A DNA stretch of 64,000 nt from Cordylochernes scorpioides (taxonomy: Eukaryota > Arthropoda > Arachnida > Pseudoscorpiones > Chernetidae). The position numbers and the translations under genes were made by a program. The stretch's first letter is position 1, and each line of letters opens with the position of its first letter. Positions 43,118 through 54,894 of this stretch are shown piece by piece. The notes beneath the pieces were generated by a model, which had not been told where the DNA came from, ran no database searches, and saw only the letters and a list, made by a program, of their open reading frames with translations. The stretch spans positions 72,009,020 through 72,073,019 of the forward strand of contig CP092871.1 in NCBI GenBank assembly GCA_030710605.1, read 5' to 3'.

Positions 43118-44409
43118 TAGCTTTCATCCTTTCGTTTAGTGGTTGTAGAAATATTTTACTTTTAAAATACAACAAAAATATAGCGCTAAGGATGATTATA
43201 ATTTATATCTTCACAGATAGATGGCGCTAAATATCATTTTCAAACCCCTACACAAAATATGATAGTTCAAGACCAGACAAGAAGGTACAACACACATAAT
43301 GGAGTTCCTATTAGAAACTTATAGGATTCAGTAATGTAATAATAGCGGATTTTTTGAGAAATGGGAAAATCGCTTGAAATGGTTTGAAACTGATAAAGCA
43401 GGCTTTTCTAATCAATTTTCACATTCCAATAGATTTTGTAGAAAACTTTTATTGATTAAAAAATCGTGTTATGAAATACTCTCGTTTGAATTGGAGTCTA
43501 AGATGATGAAGAGATGGAGTTCATCATCAAAGCCCAAGTGTAGAACTACCATACCTAGGACTGGCGCATTAGATAGACTGCTCTAATCCAGAGGACGACA
43601 TACTGTAGATAGATGTATTGAAAGAAATAGAAAAGGATCACTGATAATTACTTGGGAGAAAAAAGAATAAAAGATTTGGCCAGAAGACCAGATGAGAAAA
43701 CGGAAGGAAACTGATAGGAGAAAAAAAATCATTAAAAGAAAGGCAAATAATTGGTGAAAGTAGGTCAAATAGGAACTTCTTCTTGTTTACTTTCATCTTT
43801 CTCCCATGTTTATTTTATTGAAACCCCTTATAAAGGTACAAATATAAAGCCTCATATATATCCTCTAGTTTGCGGAGACGGTCAATGGATGAAGCTTAGG
43901 TTTTAGCGTCTATTTTGACGGGAGAGACAACCTTTATATATTTCCTATTTATTTGACGGTGACGTTTAAACGACCTAATGCCACTTTTTAAAACAATTAT
44001 CTATTTTCTAAAATATGAATTTTGTATATCAACTAACGTTTTGAAAAAAGGAGGCTATGTTCTATGTTCCCTAAATGTTAGAAATAAATGAAAATGGCTT
44101 AACAATTTATAAATTAATAAAAGAATGAACCGGTTTTCGCCCATGAATTTTTTGAGTGAATGTTTACTTCCACCCAATCATACATATTGTGTCACCTAAA
44201 TATATTATAATTGACATTATTTGTATGTTTTCATCATTATTATGTTCATGATTATAAAGCGCTGCGTCACGTTTATTGATATCATTGATAAGGCGATATA
44301 ACTTTACAGTTCAGAATAGAAAGTGGAGAAACGACAATTAACCTAGAAATTACACCCACGATGACAAGTCTGTAAATATCACGTCCACCCGTTTCTGAGG
44401 AAATATGGC

Positions 44410-44960
44410 GAGAGGGTGATCGAAGTAAGCAAGATTGTACTGTGTGTGGATTCCATACATTTATAGCTATACCAAAACAACAAGTCGAATTTCTGCTTCA
44501 ACATCCACGGAACCGCACAATTGGAAGGTAGACCGAATTAACACAGGTTTGTATGCACTGTAGCACACATACAACTAACCAAATTTCAACTCCAACATTA
44601 CAAATTCCAAGCGTCTACATTATAGGTTGACCTAATTATCAAGATTGCCATGCTGTGGATGCCTTAAACCCTATTACTCTACCCAAGCTCCAGCAGCTAA
44701 TTCGAAGGAACCAGGATTTGAAGGTAGACAACAAGATTGTACTGTATCTACCATACGGCTACCCTGGCTTCTAGTACAGCATTCAATTCCAAGGGTCTAC
44801 ACTTTAAGGATAGACAGAATTATAGGTTGACCCAATTAGTGTGCTGTAGATACCATTCACCCTACTGAAGTTGTCTACCCTGCTCCATCCCCAATTCCAA
44901 GGAACCCCAATATAAAGATAGACAACAATATTGTCGTACTTCCACAGCCCTGTGCCCGAG
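44410..44960. repeat. Degenerate tandem repeat of roughly 100 bp units
   Basis: Blocks such as AAGATTGTACTGT, AATTCCAAG(G/C)GTCTACA, GGTAGAC and TAGGTTGACC(T/C)AATTA recur four to five times with variable spacing (for example CAAGATTGTACTGT at about 44431 and 44731, TAGGTTGACC at about 44624 and 44824). It looks like an old satellite or a multiply duplicated element. The frame at 44645-44830 has no significance. Confidence 0.5.
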
Positions 44961-44963
44961 GGT

Positions 44964-45190
44964 CAGTAGCGGGATGTACAGGCGGGGGTGGGGGCTTCAC
45001 GCGATTCCTCCACCAATCACCATCCATCACTCACACACGCAGCTGGCATGACCAATGAGCAAGCGTCCAAGTCGAGTTCCTCGATGGGGATTGGACAAGG
45101 GACAGTAGCGTGCGTTGCGACAACAATCTGCCATTGGATGGGTGCATTGCGGAATTTCTTTCAACACCACCGCGCCATCTTTCTCTAGTT
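44964..45190. promoter_or_regulatory. GC-richer stretch with four CCAAT boxes
   Basis: Within 130 bp: ACCAATCACC (45012-45021), ACCAATGAGC (45051-45060), and inverted GATTGG (45089-45094) and CATTGG (45133-45138). It also contains CpG dinucleotides (CACGCG, GTGCGTTGCG) rare elsewhere in the introns, and GGGGGTGGGGGC at the left. This composition resembles a proximal promoter; it could drive an internal transcript, or be an unrelated GC patch. Both strands are open (44988-45188, 45027-45215) but without recognisable protein. Confidence 0.3.
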
Positions 45191-46659
45191 TATCATCAGC
45201 ATTTCGGTAAGACATGTGTTATAAATACAGGATGTCCTTAAAGTCAATGTCTAGTCACAACACAAGTACCAGAACATATGTATTTAATTGAACTAAAGCT
45301 ATCAGCCTACAAGAGATGTCAGGAACTTTCAGGAAACATTTCCAGTAGTTATCTTTAGTTAACAAAATATAGTTATTCCCCTTATTTTTTTACCTTAGTC
45401 CGTCTTTTTCGATACCTAGTATATGGATTGCACTTTAAAAACGAAAACTGATCCTCAACTTTCAACTTTTGAGATTAATATTTGAGAAAGAAGCAAGACA
45501 GAGTGTAAAATTACAAAGATTGTAAGTATAAAGTTGAGAGAGGTATCGTGGAGGATTACCACTACATAAAGAGTATGAAAGCTATAACACCACATATATA
45601 TATTGTTGGGTATATAAACGAATTTCTTATAAGTAATGGAAAAGCACCTTCTCCTATCCTGTACTAAACGTTCTGAGGTGTGTGCTAATATATAATCCAA
45701 ACGATTAAACTACACACGGTTCATCTTCAGTAGAAATCATCTGGCCTATGCAAATTTGTAATTTTTATCTATTGGTTTACCTCTACCCTAGAACTAGTCT
45801 AATACCATGGCTCGACATAAGGAAAGGTATATAGGTCTACCATTGCAGCTAGAATTGTCTGAATTGTTAGAGGAGCTGGTCTAGAGAGGGCCAAGAGACG
45901 ACGAATGTAGATATATCGACATATTGCATTATGTATAAAACAAACATTCGTGCTTTCAAATCCTTTAATTTTATATGTATATAGATGGCGCGTTATTGCT
46001 TTGTGTTAATAAGGAAACCTGATTACACTTTCTGGAATAGCCAGTAACGGCTAATTTCTGTCTTTGCAACCTTTTCAACTTTCCAATTAACACAAGATAC
46101 AAAGGTTCGCTTCTTTGAGTGTGCAACATTTCAATCCTACATCATTGGCCTTCCTTTCAAACATACCTGGTTTCATCGCTGTTATCTTCATGACCTGGAC
46201 TTACAAGTAATAGACTTGTACTAAACTGTGGCAGTAAATCCTGGGTGGTTGGGGATATAAACTCCAGGAACCCGTGGTAATTCGACATCTTTCTCTTTCC
46301 ACATAGAACAATAAGTATAAAGGTCCGATAATATTGAATATATAAGGGTGAAAATGTGTGAACTATATATATAAATAAAGAAAGAATAAAGAATATTATT
46401 GGGAAATAACATTTGATTTACTGCGTTAATATCGTTCCCTAACTCAGTTATTGAAAATTGGAACAATGAAAAGAGGCTAAACCAACGTTAACTTTGTTTT
46501 ATCGAAGTGAGCCATGAACGTATTCTTTATCATTGTCTACTTATTAATCTCGAGATATTAAAAATCCAACTTTCACAATATCAAAAATCCCCCTCCCACC
46601 AAACATAAAAGAGATCAAAAGTCTTAAAGAAGAAAACAAAAGACCATTTTTGACCAATA

Positions 46660-46930
46660 AGAATTCAGGGAAGGAACGGACCAATTAGAACAAGGCACGT
46701 GGCAAACAATGATCCAAAACAATTTGAAAAGGAGAAAGAATGGAAGAGGGGAGGGGGGTGATTTAATTAAAGTTTTTGGAGCCATTCGAGAAATTAAAAA
46801 TGCTTCAATTACCAGAGATGAGAGGTTTTCTATCGCGATAATCAATAGCCCTCGGTCCGTGGTCAAATATTATTAACCTTTTGTCACTGATTTAATTTTA
46901 AGTTGCTTTAATAAGGTAGTTAATTAAAGT
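46660..46930. promoter_or_regulatory. Candidate conserved non-coding element (speculative)
   Basis: Repeat-free; contains GGACCAATTAGAACAAGG, GCACGTGGC (E-box), GATTTAATTAAAG, CTTCAATTAC and GTTAATTAAAG (homeodomain-type cores), and TATCGCGATAATC. Density of TAATTA-like words around a central E-box would suit a neural enhancer. No other evidence. Confidence 0.2.
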
Positions 46931-47920
46931 TAGGAAAACGTGCTCTCCTTAAAATCTATACAACTCCAGGTAAATATTGTAGGCACAGAATATGTGTATG
47001 TGTGTGTGAATATAGTTTGATGGTTTAGCAAATTTTACCAATTAATTTTGGAAAAAAAAATTAATGAATACTCTGCTATAAAATTGCCTATGTGTGGGTG
47101 TGCGTAGGTGTACTATTATATTTTAAAATGTATTCATATAAAGGTTATGTTAAAGCATTCATTAAAATGGAAAGGCGCCTTTATTGCACATAAGTGCAAT
47201 CCTCCCACTATATTGCAATGTATATAAATATGGTATAATAAAGACATCTCTAAATATTTACATTTTATAAAATTTTAGTGAATATATGTATATTATATCA
47301 CAAGGAGAAAGCTAATTTCATGTCGTATAAATATAATCCTCCCTCACAACACGATTACAATGTATCCTGCCATACGATTGGCTATACCATTTCACTAGCT
47401 AAAACACCTCTTTGGCAAATTCGACCGATTTTAACACAGAGCAATAACGCGCCATCTATACATATAAAATGAAAGGATTTAAAAGCACGAATGTTTCTTT
47501 TATACATAATACAAACTTCTCTCGTAGGATGTTATGAAATTGAAGTTGCTCCTGTACTGATGATGGCCATAGCTCGAAGCCGATGACATATTGGTTGTAC
47601 GAATTTGTTAAAGCTGATGTTATGGTGCATTCGCCGATCTGAGCCGTTCTATATAAAGATGTTCAAATGTTTCTTTACTTAACCAGGCAATACAGGTCGA
47701 GATTTAAAGCTAGAGACTCCTCGACAAGATTATCAAACTGTCAAAATCTGTTGGTAATGAATGCGACAGAACACACAATGTACTTTCTAGCTTTGTTTTG
47801 ATTTATACTTATAGGGCAGTCGGAACAGTTCCTAATCTAGAGAGTGGAGACGTATTTGAAGCCAACGAGGATATACTTTATTGTTATTCAAAGAAGCAAT
47901 TGTTGGAAGTCGCTACTCAC

Positions 47921-48026
47921 CGACCCACACGGCTGTGGCGTTGTCATCAGGGTCGAAGGGACACTTGGCGATCCCTTCCCCCACCCCGGGGAAGTTCTCA
48001 TTGGGCCGCAGACGACTTAGGTTACT
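47921..48026 (-). CDS. Sema2a: Semaphorin-2A exon E2 (Sema domain)
   Basis: Thirty-five codons and one base: SNLSRLRPNENFPGVGEG, IAKCPFDPDDNATAVWV. The (I/L)..CP(Y/F)DP..N.TAV strand is diagnostic for semaphorins; NAT is a sequon. Acceptor GTGTCTCAG (48035-48027), donor GTGAGT. Enters in phase 0 after E1 (VIH + SNLSRL) and leaves in phase 1. The plus-strand frame at 47798-48187 is a shadow. Confidence 0.95.
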
Positions 48027-48924
48027 CTGAGACACACGTGGCAGACGTTAGGGATGGAATCACAGTGGTCCTTGGAGATAACACAGTCTATTCTATATAT
48101 AGACTACAACAAGCCAACAGGACAATCTACACTGCGTGGTGGTGTGCAAAGGGAGAGGTTATGAGTATAAACAATAAAAAATTATAATAAAAAAATTAAT
48201 GATTACTTTAAATGAAATTTGCATATATATATCATATTGATCTAGCAATATGTAAATATAGATGAAACATAAAATATATTACAATAAAATTCATAAGAAA
48301 AAAATAGAAATATTCTATTACATTCTCCGGAGGTAAGATTTATTATTTAGAATATTTTCGTAAGTTTCAGTGTTTTTTTTTTTCAACTCTACATCGCGGA
48401 CCTATGATAAAATTGACTTTATGTTATAATGATATTATTTGGGCAGTCCTATAAAGATAAGACCGACTGAAAATATAAAAACTTATAGGATCAAATTTTG
48501 ACTTATCAATTTGTGTTTTGAATAATAAGTTTCTTCCTAAACTTCGGAATATTATTCTAATACTATTGTACTCAGTTATTAATATTGTGTAGTATTGTAA
48601 TATGTATGTATGATAAATAATATAAAGCATATTTTGGATTTAAACGAACAAAAGTTGATCACAAAATTAAAGCAATATTTCGAGAAATTGAACGTTTTCC
48701 TTTGTCAAGCATTTCACGTTGTTTTACTAATATATATGGCTACTTCAATTTTGTGTTAAACGTTTTTTATCGATTAAATCCAAAGTATTATTGATCGTCC
48801 TCAACTATGGATGGAATTCCCTATATTCCGCAACTTAGAGATATGAATTAAAGCCAAACACAATACTGGAATCCCCAACATAATCTACTTATTCAAGGAA
48901 GAAAAAGTAGAAAGAAGGTAAAAA

Positions 48925-49149
48925 ATGCGACAGCAGCTGCGGCAGCATCTTGAGCGGGTGACAAATGGAGGGGCGGCCAAGCATGATGAGCCACGGGTGC
49001 ACAAAACCCGCCACCGACAAATTATAAATCCATTCCAGGAGGTTCGGTCATTAAGGGAAGTCTCTGCAGGGTGGCCGAACCAATCTGGCGGAATATATTT
49101 ATACACTCACAGATGGGAGGGGACTCTGTGGGATAAAGTGAATGATTAG
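48925..49149 (+). other. Unassigned 74-codon open frame
   Basis: A plus-strand frame with ATG and stop, richer in GC than the intron around it, reading for example QQLRQHLERVTNGGAAKHD and EPRVHKTRHRQIINPFQEV. I recognise no family. It may be a fragment of a retroelement protein or of a processed gene. The minus strand is open as well. No promoter or splice signals are evident. Confidence 0.2.
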
Positions 49150-49499
49150 GAAAATTCCCCAAAATTATTCTGTCCAGGTTATAGCATTTTTTTTTATTTA
49201 CACTTTATAATAATATAATTATTCCCTTTTCAGATAGTATATATTTGTAAACTAGAACTTTAGCCCGTTTGTGCATGTGATGGAAATTTAAAAAAAAATG
49301 TATTGATTTAATAAAATCTCTAAATTTACCTGAAGAAGATTAACTCTCAGATCCCTGTAATAAAAAAAATATATTAAAATATGAAAGATTAATTTCAAAA
49401 GTCTTCATTAAAATAGAAACCTGAAAAAAAAAATTATTTCTAAAAGTATAAAACTAATATATAACCAAAAATGAAAGCATTTTAAATGTGCAACCACAA

Positions 49500-49590
49500 G
49501 GGAAAAAAGAAGGAAATTCAGTGATTCGAATTCCTTTATTCAACACCTCGATGTGAGAAACCGTTGAGCTAAGGTGTACATGCCTCAACG
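49500..49590 (-). repeat. tRNA-derived SINE-like fragment
   Basis: Minus strand: TTAGCTCAACGGTTTCTCAC resembles a tRNA 5' half with A box (TAGCTCAACGG), followed about 25 nt on by GGAATTCGAATCACTG (B-box-like) and a T/C-rich end. It is the clearest A-box plus B-box pair in the window, though not a functional tRNA (no 7-bp acceptor stem). Confidence 0.45.
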
Positions 49591-49655
49591 GGGCTGATTG
49601 GATGTTCAACATCATGTGACGGTATAGAGAAAATCAGCGGACGAATAAAAACACA

Positions 49656-49858
49656 CATACAGACTCTATATAAGAAATAGAACCACTAAGCACGAATGTA
49701 TATTTTACAAATAATAATGAAAAACTTTCTACTGTCCTTACTGCGATGGAAAATACTGGATGGGCCTGACTCATCAGTGGTAAACCCTCCGAGCGGTTTC
49801 GCCAATTTAATCCACCAAACCGATTTTTAGAATCGTACAATAGAGTATTATAGGCCTT
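49656..49858 (-). mobile_element. Family H element, core present
   Basis: Minus strand: AATCGGTTTGGTGGATTAAA, TTGGCGAAACCGCTCGGAGG, GTTTACCACTGATGAGTCAG, GCCCATCC; arm CATCGCAGTAAGGACAGTAG. It borders directly on the mariner relic that begins at about 49862. Confidence 0.7.
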
Positions 49859-49861
49859 GAT

Positions 49862-50189
49862 CAGAACTGGCCAATCGCCCTGACATTGTGTTCCATCATG
49901 ACAACACCAGGCCACATTTGCCTAGTCAATGGACGTTCGCAGTAAAATCCTGGACTATGGATGGAATATTTCGATCTACCCCCATATTCACCTGACCTTT
50001 CTCCTTCGAACTTTCATTTATATCGCTCCCTACAAACTTCTCTAAACAGCGTGTAGTTCAATTCTTCGGAAGCCGCTGAAACCCACCTCGATGAATTCTT
50101 TCTCCTCTAACAAACTCTACGAGATTTTCCAACTTCTCGATAGAAGGAAAGAGACCATCGAACGAAATGGCCCATACATTGTTCCTTAA
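49862..50189 (+). pseudogene. Mariner transposase C-terminal relic
   Basis: Across shifting frames the plus strand reads PDIVFHHDNTRPH (the family's HDNARPH catalytic motif), then a WTMDG / GWNISIYP stretch (GW..L.HPPYSPDL region), FLYRSLQ-like text, and finally LLDRRKETIERNGPYIVP then a stop at 50187-50189. At least two frameshifts and a stop separate these blocks. It differs from the relic at 36878 in its C-terminal sequence, so it belongs to another mariner lineage. The N-terminal DNA-binding half is missing. Confidence 0.75.
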
Positions 50190-50327
50190 AGTTTTGTAAC
50201 TTTCTAAGAAGGCTATCTTGAAATGGACATTGAAAAAAAGAAAGCAGAACTTTTCGGATGACCCAATATAATTGAAAACTATTTATAAGGCGTCTATTTT
50301 GTTTGAAAAATGAAACATTTTAATAAT

Positions 50328-50492
50328 CTGCCCCTACTGAAATGATAAATTTATTAAGAAAGCCTGGCTCATCATTGGTTAACCCTCTAAGCGGTTTCAC
50401 CAGACCCTCCCAATATTTTGACCATTGCAGTAAAGGCAGTAGAAAATTGATTTTGTTTATTTTGAAAAGAGAAATAGATAGCTGCGTTCTGA
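50328..50492 (-). mobile_element. Family H element, rearranged
   Basis: Left half on the minus strand reads GGTGAAACCGCTTAGAGGG, TTAACCAATGATGAGCCAG; the right half repeats the CCCTCCCAATATTTTGACCA and CATTGCAGTAAAGGCAGTAG arm. ACTGATGAG has become AATGATGAG in this copy. Confidence 0.6.
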
Positions 50493-51015
50493 ATAGTTCA
50501 TCTTTATAAATACAGATGTCGCTCTATTATGTTTACAATATGCAAATATGTATTCTAATCGATTATGCAAATATGTATTCCGATAGATGATGCAAGCGAT
50601 CAACAACGTTTATTTGCATAATATGAGGGGACTTTTAAAATTACATTATATCACCCAGATCTTCCACTTTTATTAATTTGTTTCAATATTTTATATTTAT
50701 TTAGTGTTAAAATTATAGTCATAGAGTGTTCTTTCTAATTACAACGTCTATCACCAAACACACTATCTCATTAGTTTCTAAACTACATAACCTGCCTAGC
50801 AAACATTCAGAATATAGTTTACCCAATGCACAAAGTGATACCTTTCTCTATTTGAAAAGAAACGCAAACAAAGTATTGAGATGCTATCTAAATATTTGTT
50901 GGTATTCTATTGGCGTTGCTCTTTGTGTCAATAACTTCTGACGTTCTGGGAATACCTTTCAAACAGTTATACCGAGCATTTCTTAGAACTATATCCTACT
51001 CTTCCATTTTTCTAA

Positions 51016-51223
51016 ACACTTATGAACAAAATATAAGGAAGTAGAAAGTCTTTGATGTCGCCAATCGTCTGTTTTTTTTAAGGAGACAGAGACAATTATG
51101 TTCAAAATTGGTTATCTCGTGTGTCTTCAATAAAGGTCACTGTAATATCTTAGAGAGTTATCGTCTGAATCCCGATATACATGCTAAAAGGTGCAACTTC
51201 CTTAAGTTTTGTTCACGAGTGTA
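51016..51223 (-). mobile_element. Tc1-like MITE
   Basis: Left ACACTTATGAACAAAATATA, right ACTTCCTTAAGTTTTGTTCA then CGAGTGTA. Orientation as at 27763. Internal CGGTATCTCGTGTGTCTTC-like block conserved (TTGGTTATCTCGTGTGTCTT). Confidence 0.75.
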
Positions 51224-51539
51224 TTAACAATCGTACACTGCTACTGTATCTTCTAATGAAACTTCAATAAAAAATGAGCTGTGAAGAGATATAAAAGAGA
51301 GAGGAATTCCAAAATAAGTTAAACCTCGTTAGTTCACGTTGTTGTCTGATGGAACATTTTGCTTTCTTACAGAAACATCGGTAAATTGTCCCCTCAATTC
51401 GGAAGTCAATGTTCTGTCCTCTCTCTCTCTGAGAAAACTACGAAAGCTCCTGGATTCAATTGCTGTTGAATAGATTTCTCCAACACCGTTTCCATGTCAG
51501 TCAGACCTTTGCCGGACTATCTCTCCTACTGGAGCATTT

Positions 51540-51620
51540 TTTTTATTCAGAAAAAAAAAGTCCAGTGGGAAATTCGATCCCGGGACGTGGCTTTCGACGG
51601 TTTATACCATTCTTTCACCG
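51540..51620 (-). repeat. tRNA-derived SINE-like fragment
   Basis: Minus strand: GGTGAAAGAATGGTATAAAC, CGTCGAAAGCCACGTCCC, GGGATCGAATTTCCCACTGG, then a T run and TCTGAATAAA. B-box-like core as in the other SINE fragments. Confidence 0.5.
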
Positions 51621-51747
51621 AAACCTTTGTAAGGTATAGTATATAGAAATATAATATGTACAATTTATTTTCGATTTAAGACTTGAATACAGAGTTAAAC
51701 CTTCCTGGTCTTTAATCCGGTATATTAAATATTCAATAACATTCTGA

Positions 51748-51975
51748 GATTCCACCTTTCATTGCAACATATAAAAGCAGAATCATCCAATATAGTATTA
51801 GAGCTCTAAGAAGCGGTCTTGTAGATTGGCGAAACCGCTGGAAGCGTTCACCACTGATGAGCTAAACCCTCCCAATATTTGTTCATCGCAGTAAGGACAG
51901 TAGAAGTTTGTTTTATATGTAAAAGAAACATTGGTGTCTTAATGTTTTCATTTGCTATATATAGATGGCACTTTT
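51748..51975 (+). mobile_element. Family H element, core present
   Basis: GATTCCACCTTTCATTGC, then AAGAAGCGGTCTTGTAGATT, GGCGAAACCGCTGGAAGCG, TTCACCACTGATGAGCTAAA, CCCTCCCAATATTTGTTCAT, CGCAGTAAGGACAGTAG, ending near ATAGATGGCAC. A deletion removes about six bases between TAGATT and GGCGAAAC. Confidence 0.75.
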
Positions 51976-52271
51976 TTGATTTATATTAACACGGGCTATA
52001 TAGCGTCTCCTATAATTTGAAGATGATCCATCCATCAGTGGTTGGGTAATTTCCACGCTATCCTGCCAGACAGGCTACGGGGTGGTGATGGGTTATATGG
52101 TGGCTCGCCTCCTTATACACTCTATTGAAATGACGTAAACCATTTAAATCCAAACTTAGGTCAAGTATAAATAGATACTAAATACAACAACAAACATTTA
52201 GACTTTGTGTTTTCACAACTATTAATACCCAGTCATGATGATTGTCAACTCCGAACTACATTATTGACTGT

Positions 52272-52507
52272 TAAAATTTTACACAAATAAATTTACTGGC
52301 AATGCGTTTCTTTTTTAAATCTCTACAGACCTTAACTGCAATGATATGATTTAATGAATGAGAGGGTTCACTACTGATGAGCCAAGCCCTCTCATTCATT
52401 AAATCATATCATTGCAGTAAGGTCTGTAGAGATTTAAAAAAGAAACGCATTGCCAGTAAATTTATTTGTGTAAAATTTTAACGATAGAGGGCAATAAAAT
52501 TTAATTT
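52272..52507 (+). mobile_element. Palindromic short family H element with 12-bp duplication
   Basis: Bounded by a perfect direct repeat ATTATTGACTGT at 52260-52271 and 52508-52519. Almost the whole element is an inverted repeat (arms of about 95 bp with TAAATTTACTGGCAATGCGT, CTCTACAGACCTTAACTGCA) closed by GAGAGGGTTCACTACTGATG, AGCCAAGCCCTCTC. Beyond the right arm a unique tail, GATAGAGGGCAATAAAATTT, matches the opposite end of the copy at 13870-14066. Confidence 0.85.
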
Positions 52508-52544
52508 ATTATTGACTGTATAGACTCATCCATTGATGAGTTCA

Positions 52545-52655
52545 TTGACATGGGCCCAGAGCAGCAGCTTTATATACCCAAGATAGAGGACATTGCGACT
52601 GCTGTGATAGAGATGTATGGGGACATCTGAGGCTCTTCATTGGATACGACAACAA
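52545..52655 (+). repeat. Non-LTR retroelement 3' end (family D)
   Basis: Reads DMGPEQQLYIPKIEDIATAV, IEMYGDI, stop, then GGCTCTTCATTGGATACGAC and AACAACAACA. Same ORF end as at 30870 and 58900, here without a stop inside the peptide. Confidence 0.5.
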
Positions 52656-54894
52656 CAACATTGATGAGTTCTACCTATCCCCAGCAGACACCATCAAAAG
52701 GCTCAAGCTCTACAGGCTTGATATAATTGAGTGGAGAAATAGGAAAGAAGAAGAATATTAATTGTGGTAGTAGAGAAAGGAATCTCAGCATATATACCGC
52801 TATAACCAAAGTACAGCTTGGTGAAGACACCTGAAGAAGAGTCCTATAATATCTCGAAAGCTTACTTTTATTAAAGGTATAAGCTAGAATATCTTTCTGT
52901 ACAAGATTTCACATTTTTAAAAACAATATTCCGGTCTTAAATACAAACCAATTCAAAATTGAGTATCCGACTTTGAAATATGGCTATTAAAACTTGATTT
53001 AGTCTTAAACGCTAACGGTCTTCTATTAGTTTAATATATCAAAATTGTATTTTGGGGGGAAGGTTAAAAAAACCCTCAGTTTAAATACAGTTTGATCTTA
53101 AACAGGGGTCGTGAAACAAAAATCAACACAAATGGCACAATGTTCCATCAAATTCATAACAGAAGCCTAACTTGATCAATAAATATGTCTCTTTACTTTT
53201 TCTTATTTCAATATAAAAAAAAAAAAGAATATTAAGTAAAGTATAAACTGGTACTTACTACATAGTACTGTGATTTTGTAAAAGTCAATTAGTATAACTA
53301 CAGAACTAAATAAACTAACACACTAAGTAACAAACAAACGTTAAAAAAAACTGGCAAAAAAACAAACGATAAAAAAAATCGTCATGTTTAATTTTTATAG
53401 GCAATTTAAAACAAGCAATTAGGTTTGTATTTTGTTAAGAATCCAATCCTTAATTTTTACATCCCACTATAGAAAGAAAAAAAAAGTGCTTGATGGAGAA
53501 AAAAAAAACGTTTAAATAAAAAAGTCTAAAAAATAAAAACAATACCATTAATTAGAAGTAGTGGATAAGAGGTGATGCAAGCGTTTAAGATTACGTTTGG
53601 ATAAGCTATTAAAATTGGGGTCAAAAAATAAAAAGAAACAGAAGAAAGAAAGAAAGAAAAAAACGGCAAATAAATTCAAGGAGTTTGGCTGGAAAGCATT
53701 TTTTAATTAAAAAAGATTTAAGAAAAAAGAAGTGAAAACGCCAAAAGGCCACATCACAAGTTTCCATTTAAGTTCTTTCCATTTTTCATTTTGGAAATAG
53801 GAAACAAAATAGTAAAAAGAAAAAAGTTTAAAAGGTTCGAACAACGTCTTAATAGTTTGTATAATTATAATAATTAGTATTGGAGTAATTGGTGTATAGA
53901 TATGGAAATATTTAATTAAGTATTGAATATATTTCACAGGTATATTTAAATTGATATACTTTAACATATTGGAAAATAAAATAGTTTCTTTAAAAGTCAC
54001 AGAATAAATTCTAATCAGTGAATATATTTATTTAATATTTGACTATATTGGACTCAGGTGGATTTGTTTGAGTGTGAAATGTTTGTTAATAGGGGAATGG
54101 TTTAAAAGAGATTTTAGAAATAGAGATTTGTGAGTGAATATATTAGAGACGCAAGTTTAAATGCTTAAATATATATTATTTTGTAACACTAAGGAAATAA
54201 CATTCTGCGTATATATAGTTTCTTTATAACAATTGATCCAGATTTCTATAATAGAACTACACGCTTTGTTTATTGTAATATACCAAGACTATTTGAATTA
54301 TTTATAAATGACAAGATGAAATAAATAGAATATTTACATAGCTACATCAACCAATAATTTATTTAGTTACCGAAGTTTCAGTGATTCGCTGTTCTCGAAG
54401 GAATTGTTTTTCCTACAAACTTCCAACCAACAAATATAATCCTCAAAACATTTTACTATCATAGAACAGGAATCGAGACATGTCAGTTTAGGACTGATTC
54501 AATTTGAACAGGATGAATAAATAAACTCAATATGCCACTTATCCTATACATCGCTTCCTTAGTGCATGTAGACTGGAACTCGGTCGACACCAAGTAGTCC
54601 CTTAAAGCCACTCAGAATATGTGAAGAAAGACTGTTGCTTAAAAATGTGAGTTATGCGGAGATGGAATTCAGGAGATCGAATGTCTCATTGTAGTCTTGA
54701 TTGTTACCGACTTCAGAAGGAAAGATAAACATTAGCAGCCTCACATACCTATCACTGTAACAAGTCAAATATTTACAAGTTTCTCTCTGAATTGTCGACC
54801 GATGAGAGCTTTGTCTACTTGTACTACAATTTCTACAGTGCGGCTGTAAAGTTAAAAGAATACCGTTAGAAATTGAAGAAGAAGATGGCTGATA

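Larger units (their letters stand above)
42794..47920 (-). other. Sema2a intron between E2 and E3
   Basis: GT-AG intron of 5127 nt. Contents: family H core (42851-42925) directly followed by a pogo-like MITE (42941-43117); the GAGACGGTCAAT repeat (43870-43930); degenerate satellite-like DNA (44410-44960); a GC-richer CCAAT-box stretch (44964-45190); a family H arm (45945-46005); a candidate non-coding element (46660-46930); and another family H arm (47430-47515). Confidence 0.65.

Noticed and set aside
47798-48187. 129-codon plus-strand open frame
   Set aside because: It overlaps semaphorin exon E2 on the opposite strand and extends into intron; no domain.
49500-49590. Possible tRNA gene
   Set aside because: A and B boxes are present, but no acceptor stem or anticodon arm can be formed; it is a SINE-type relic.
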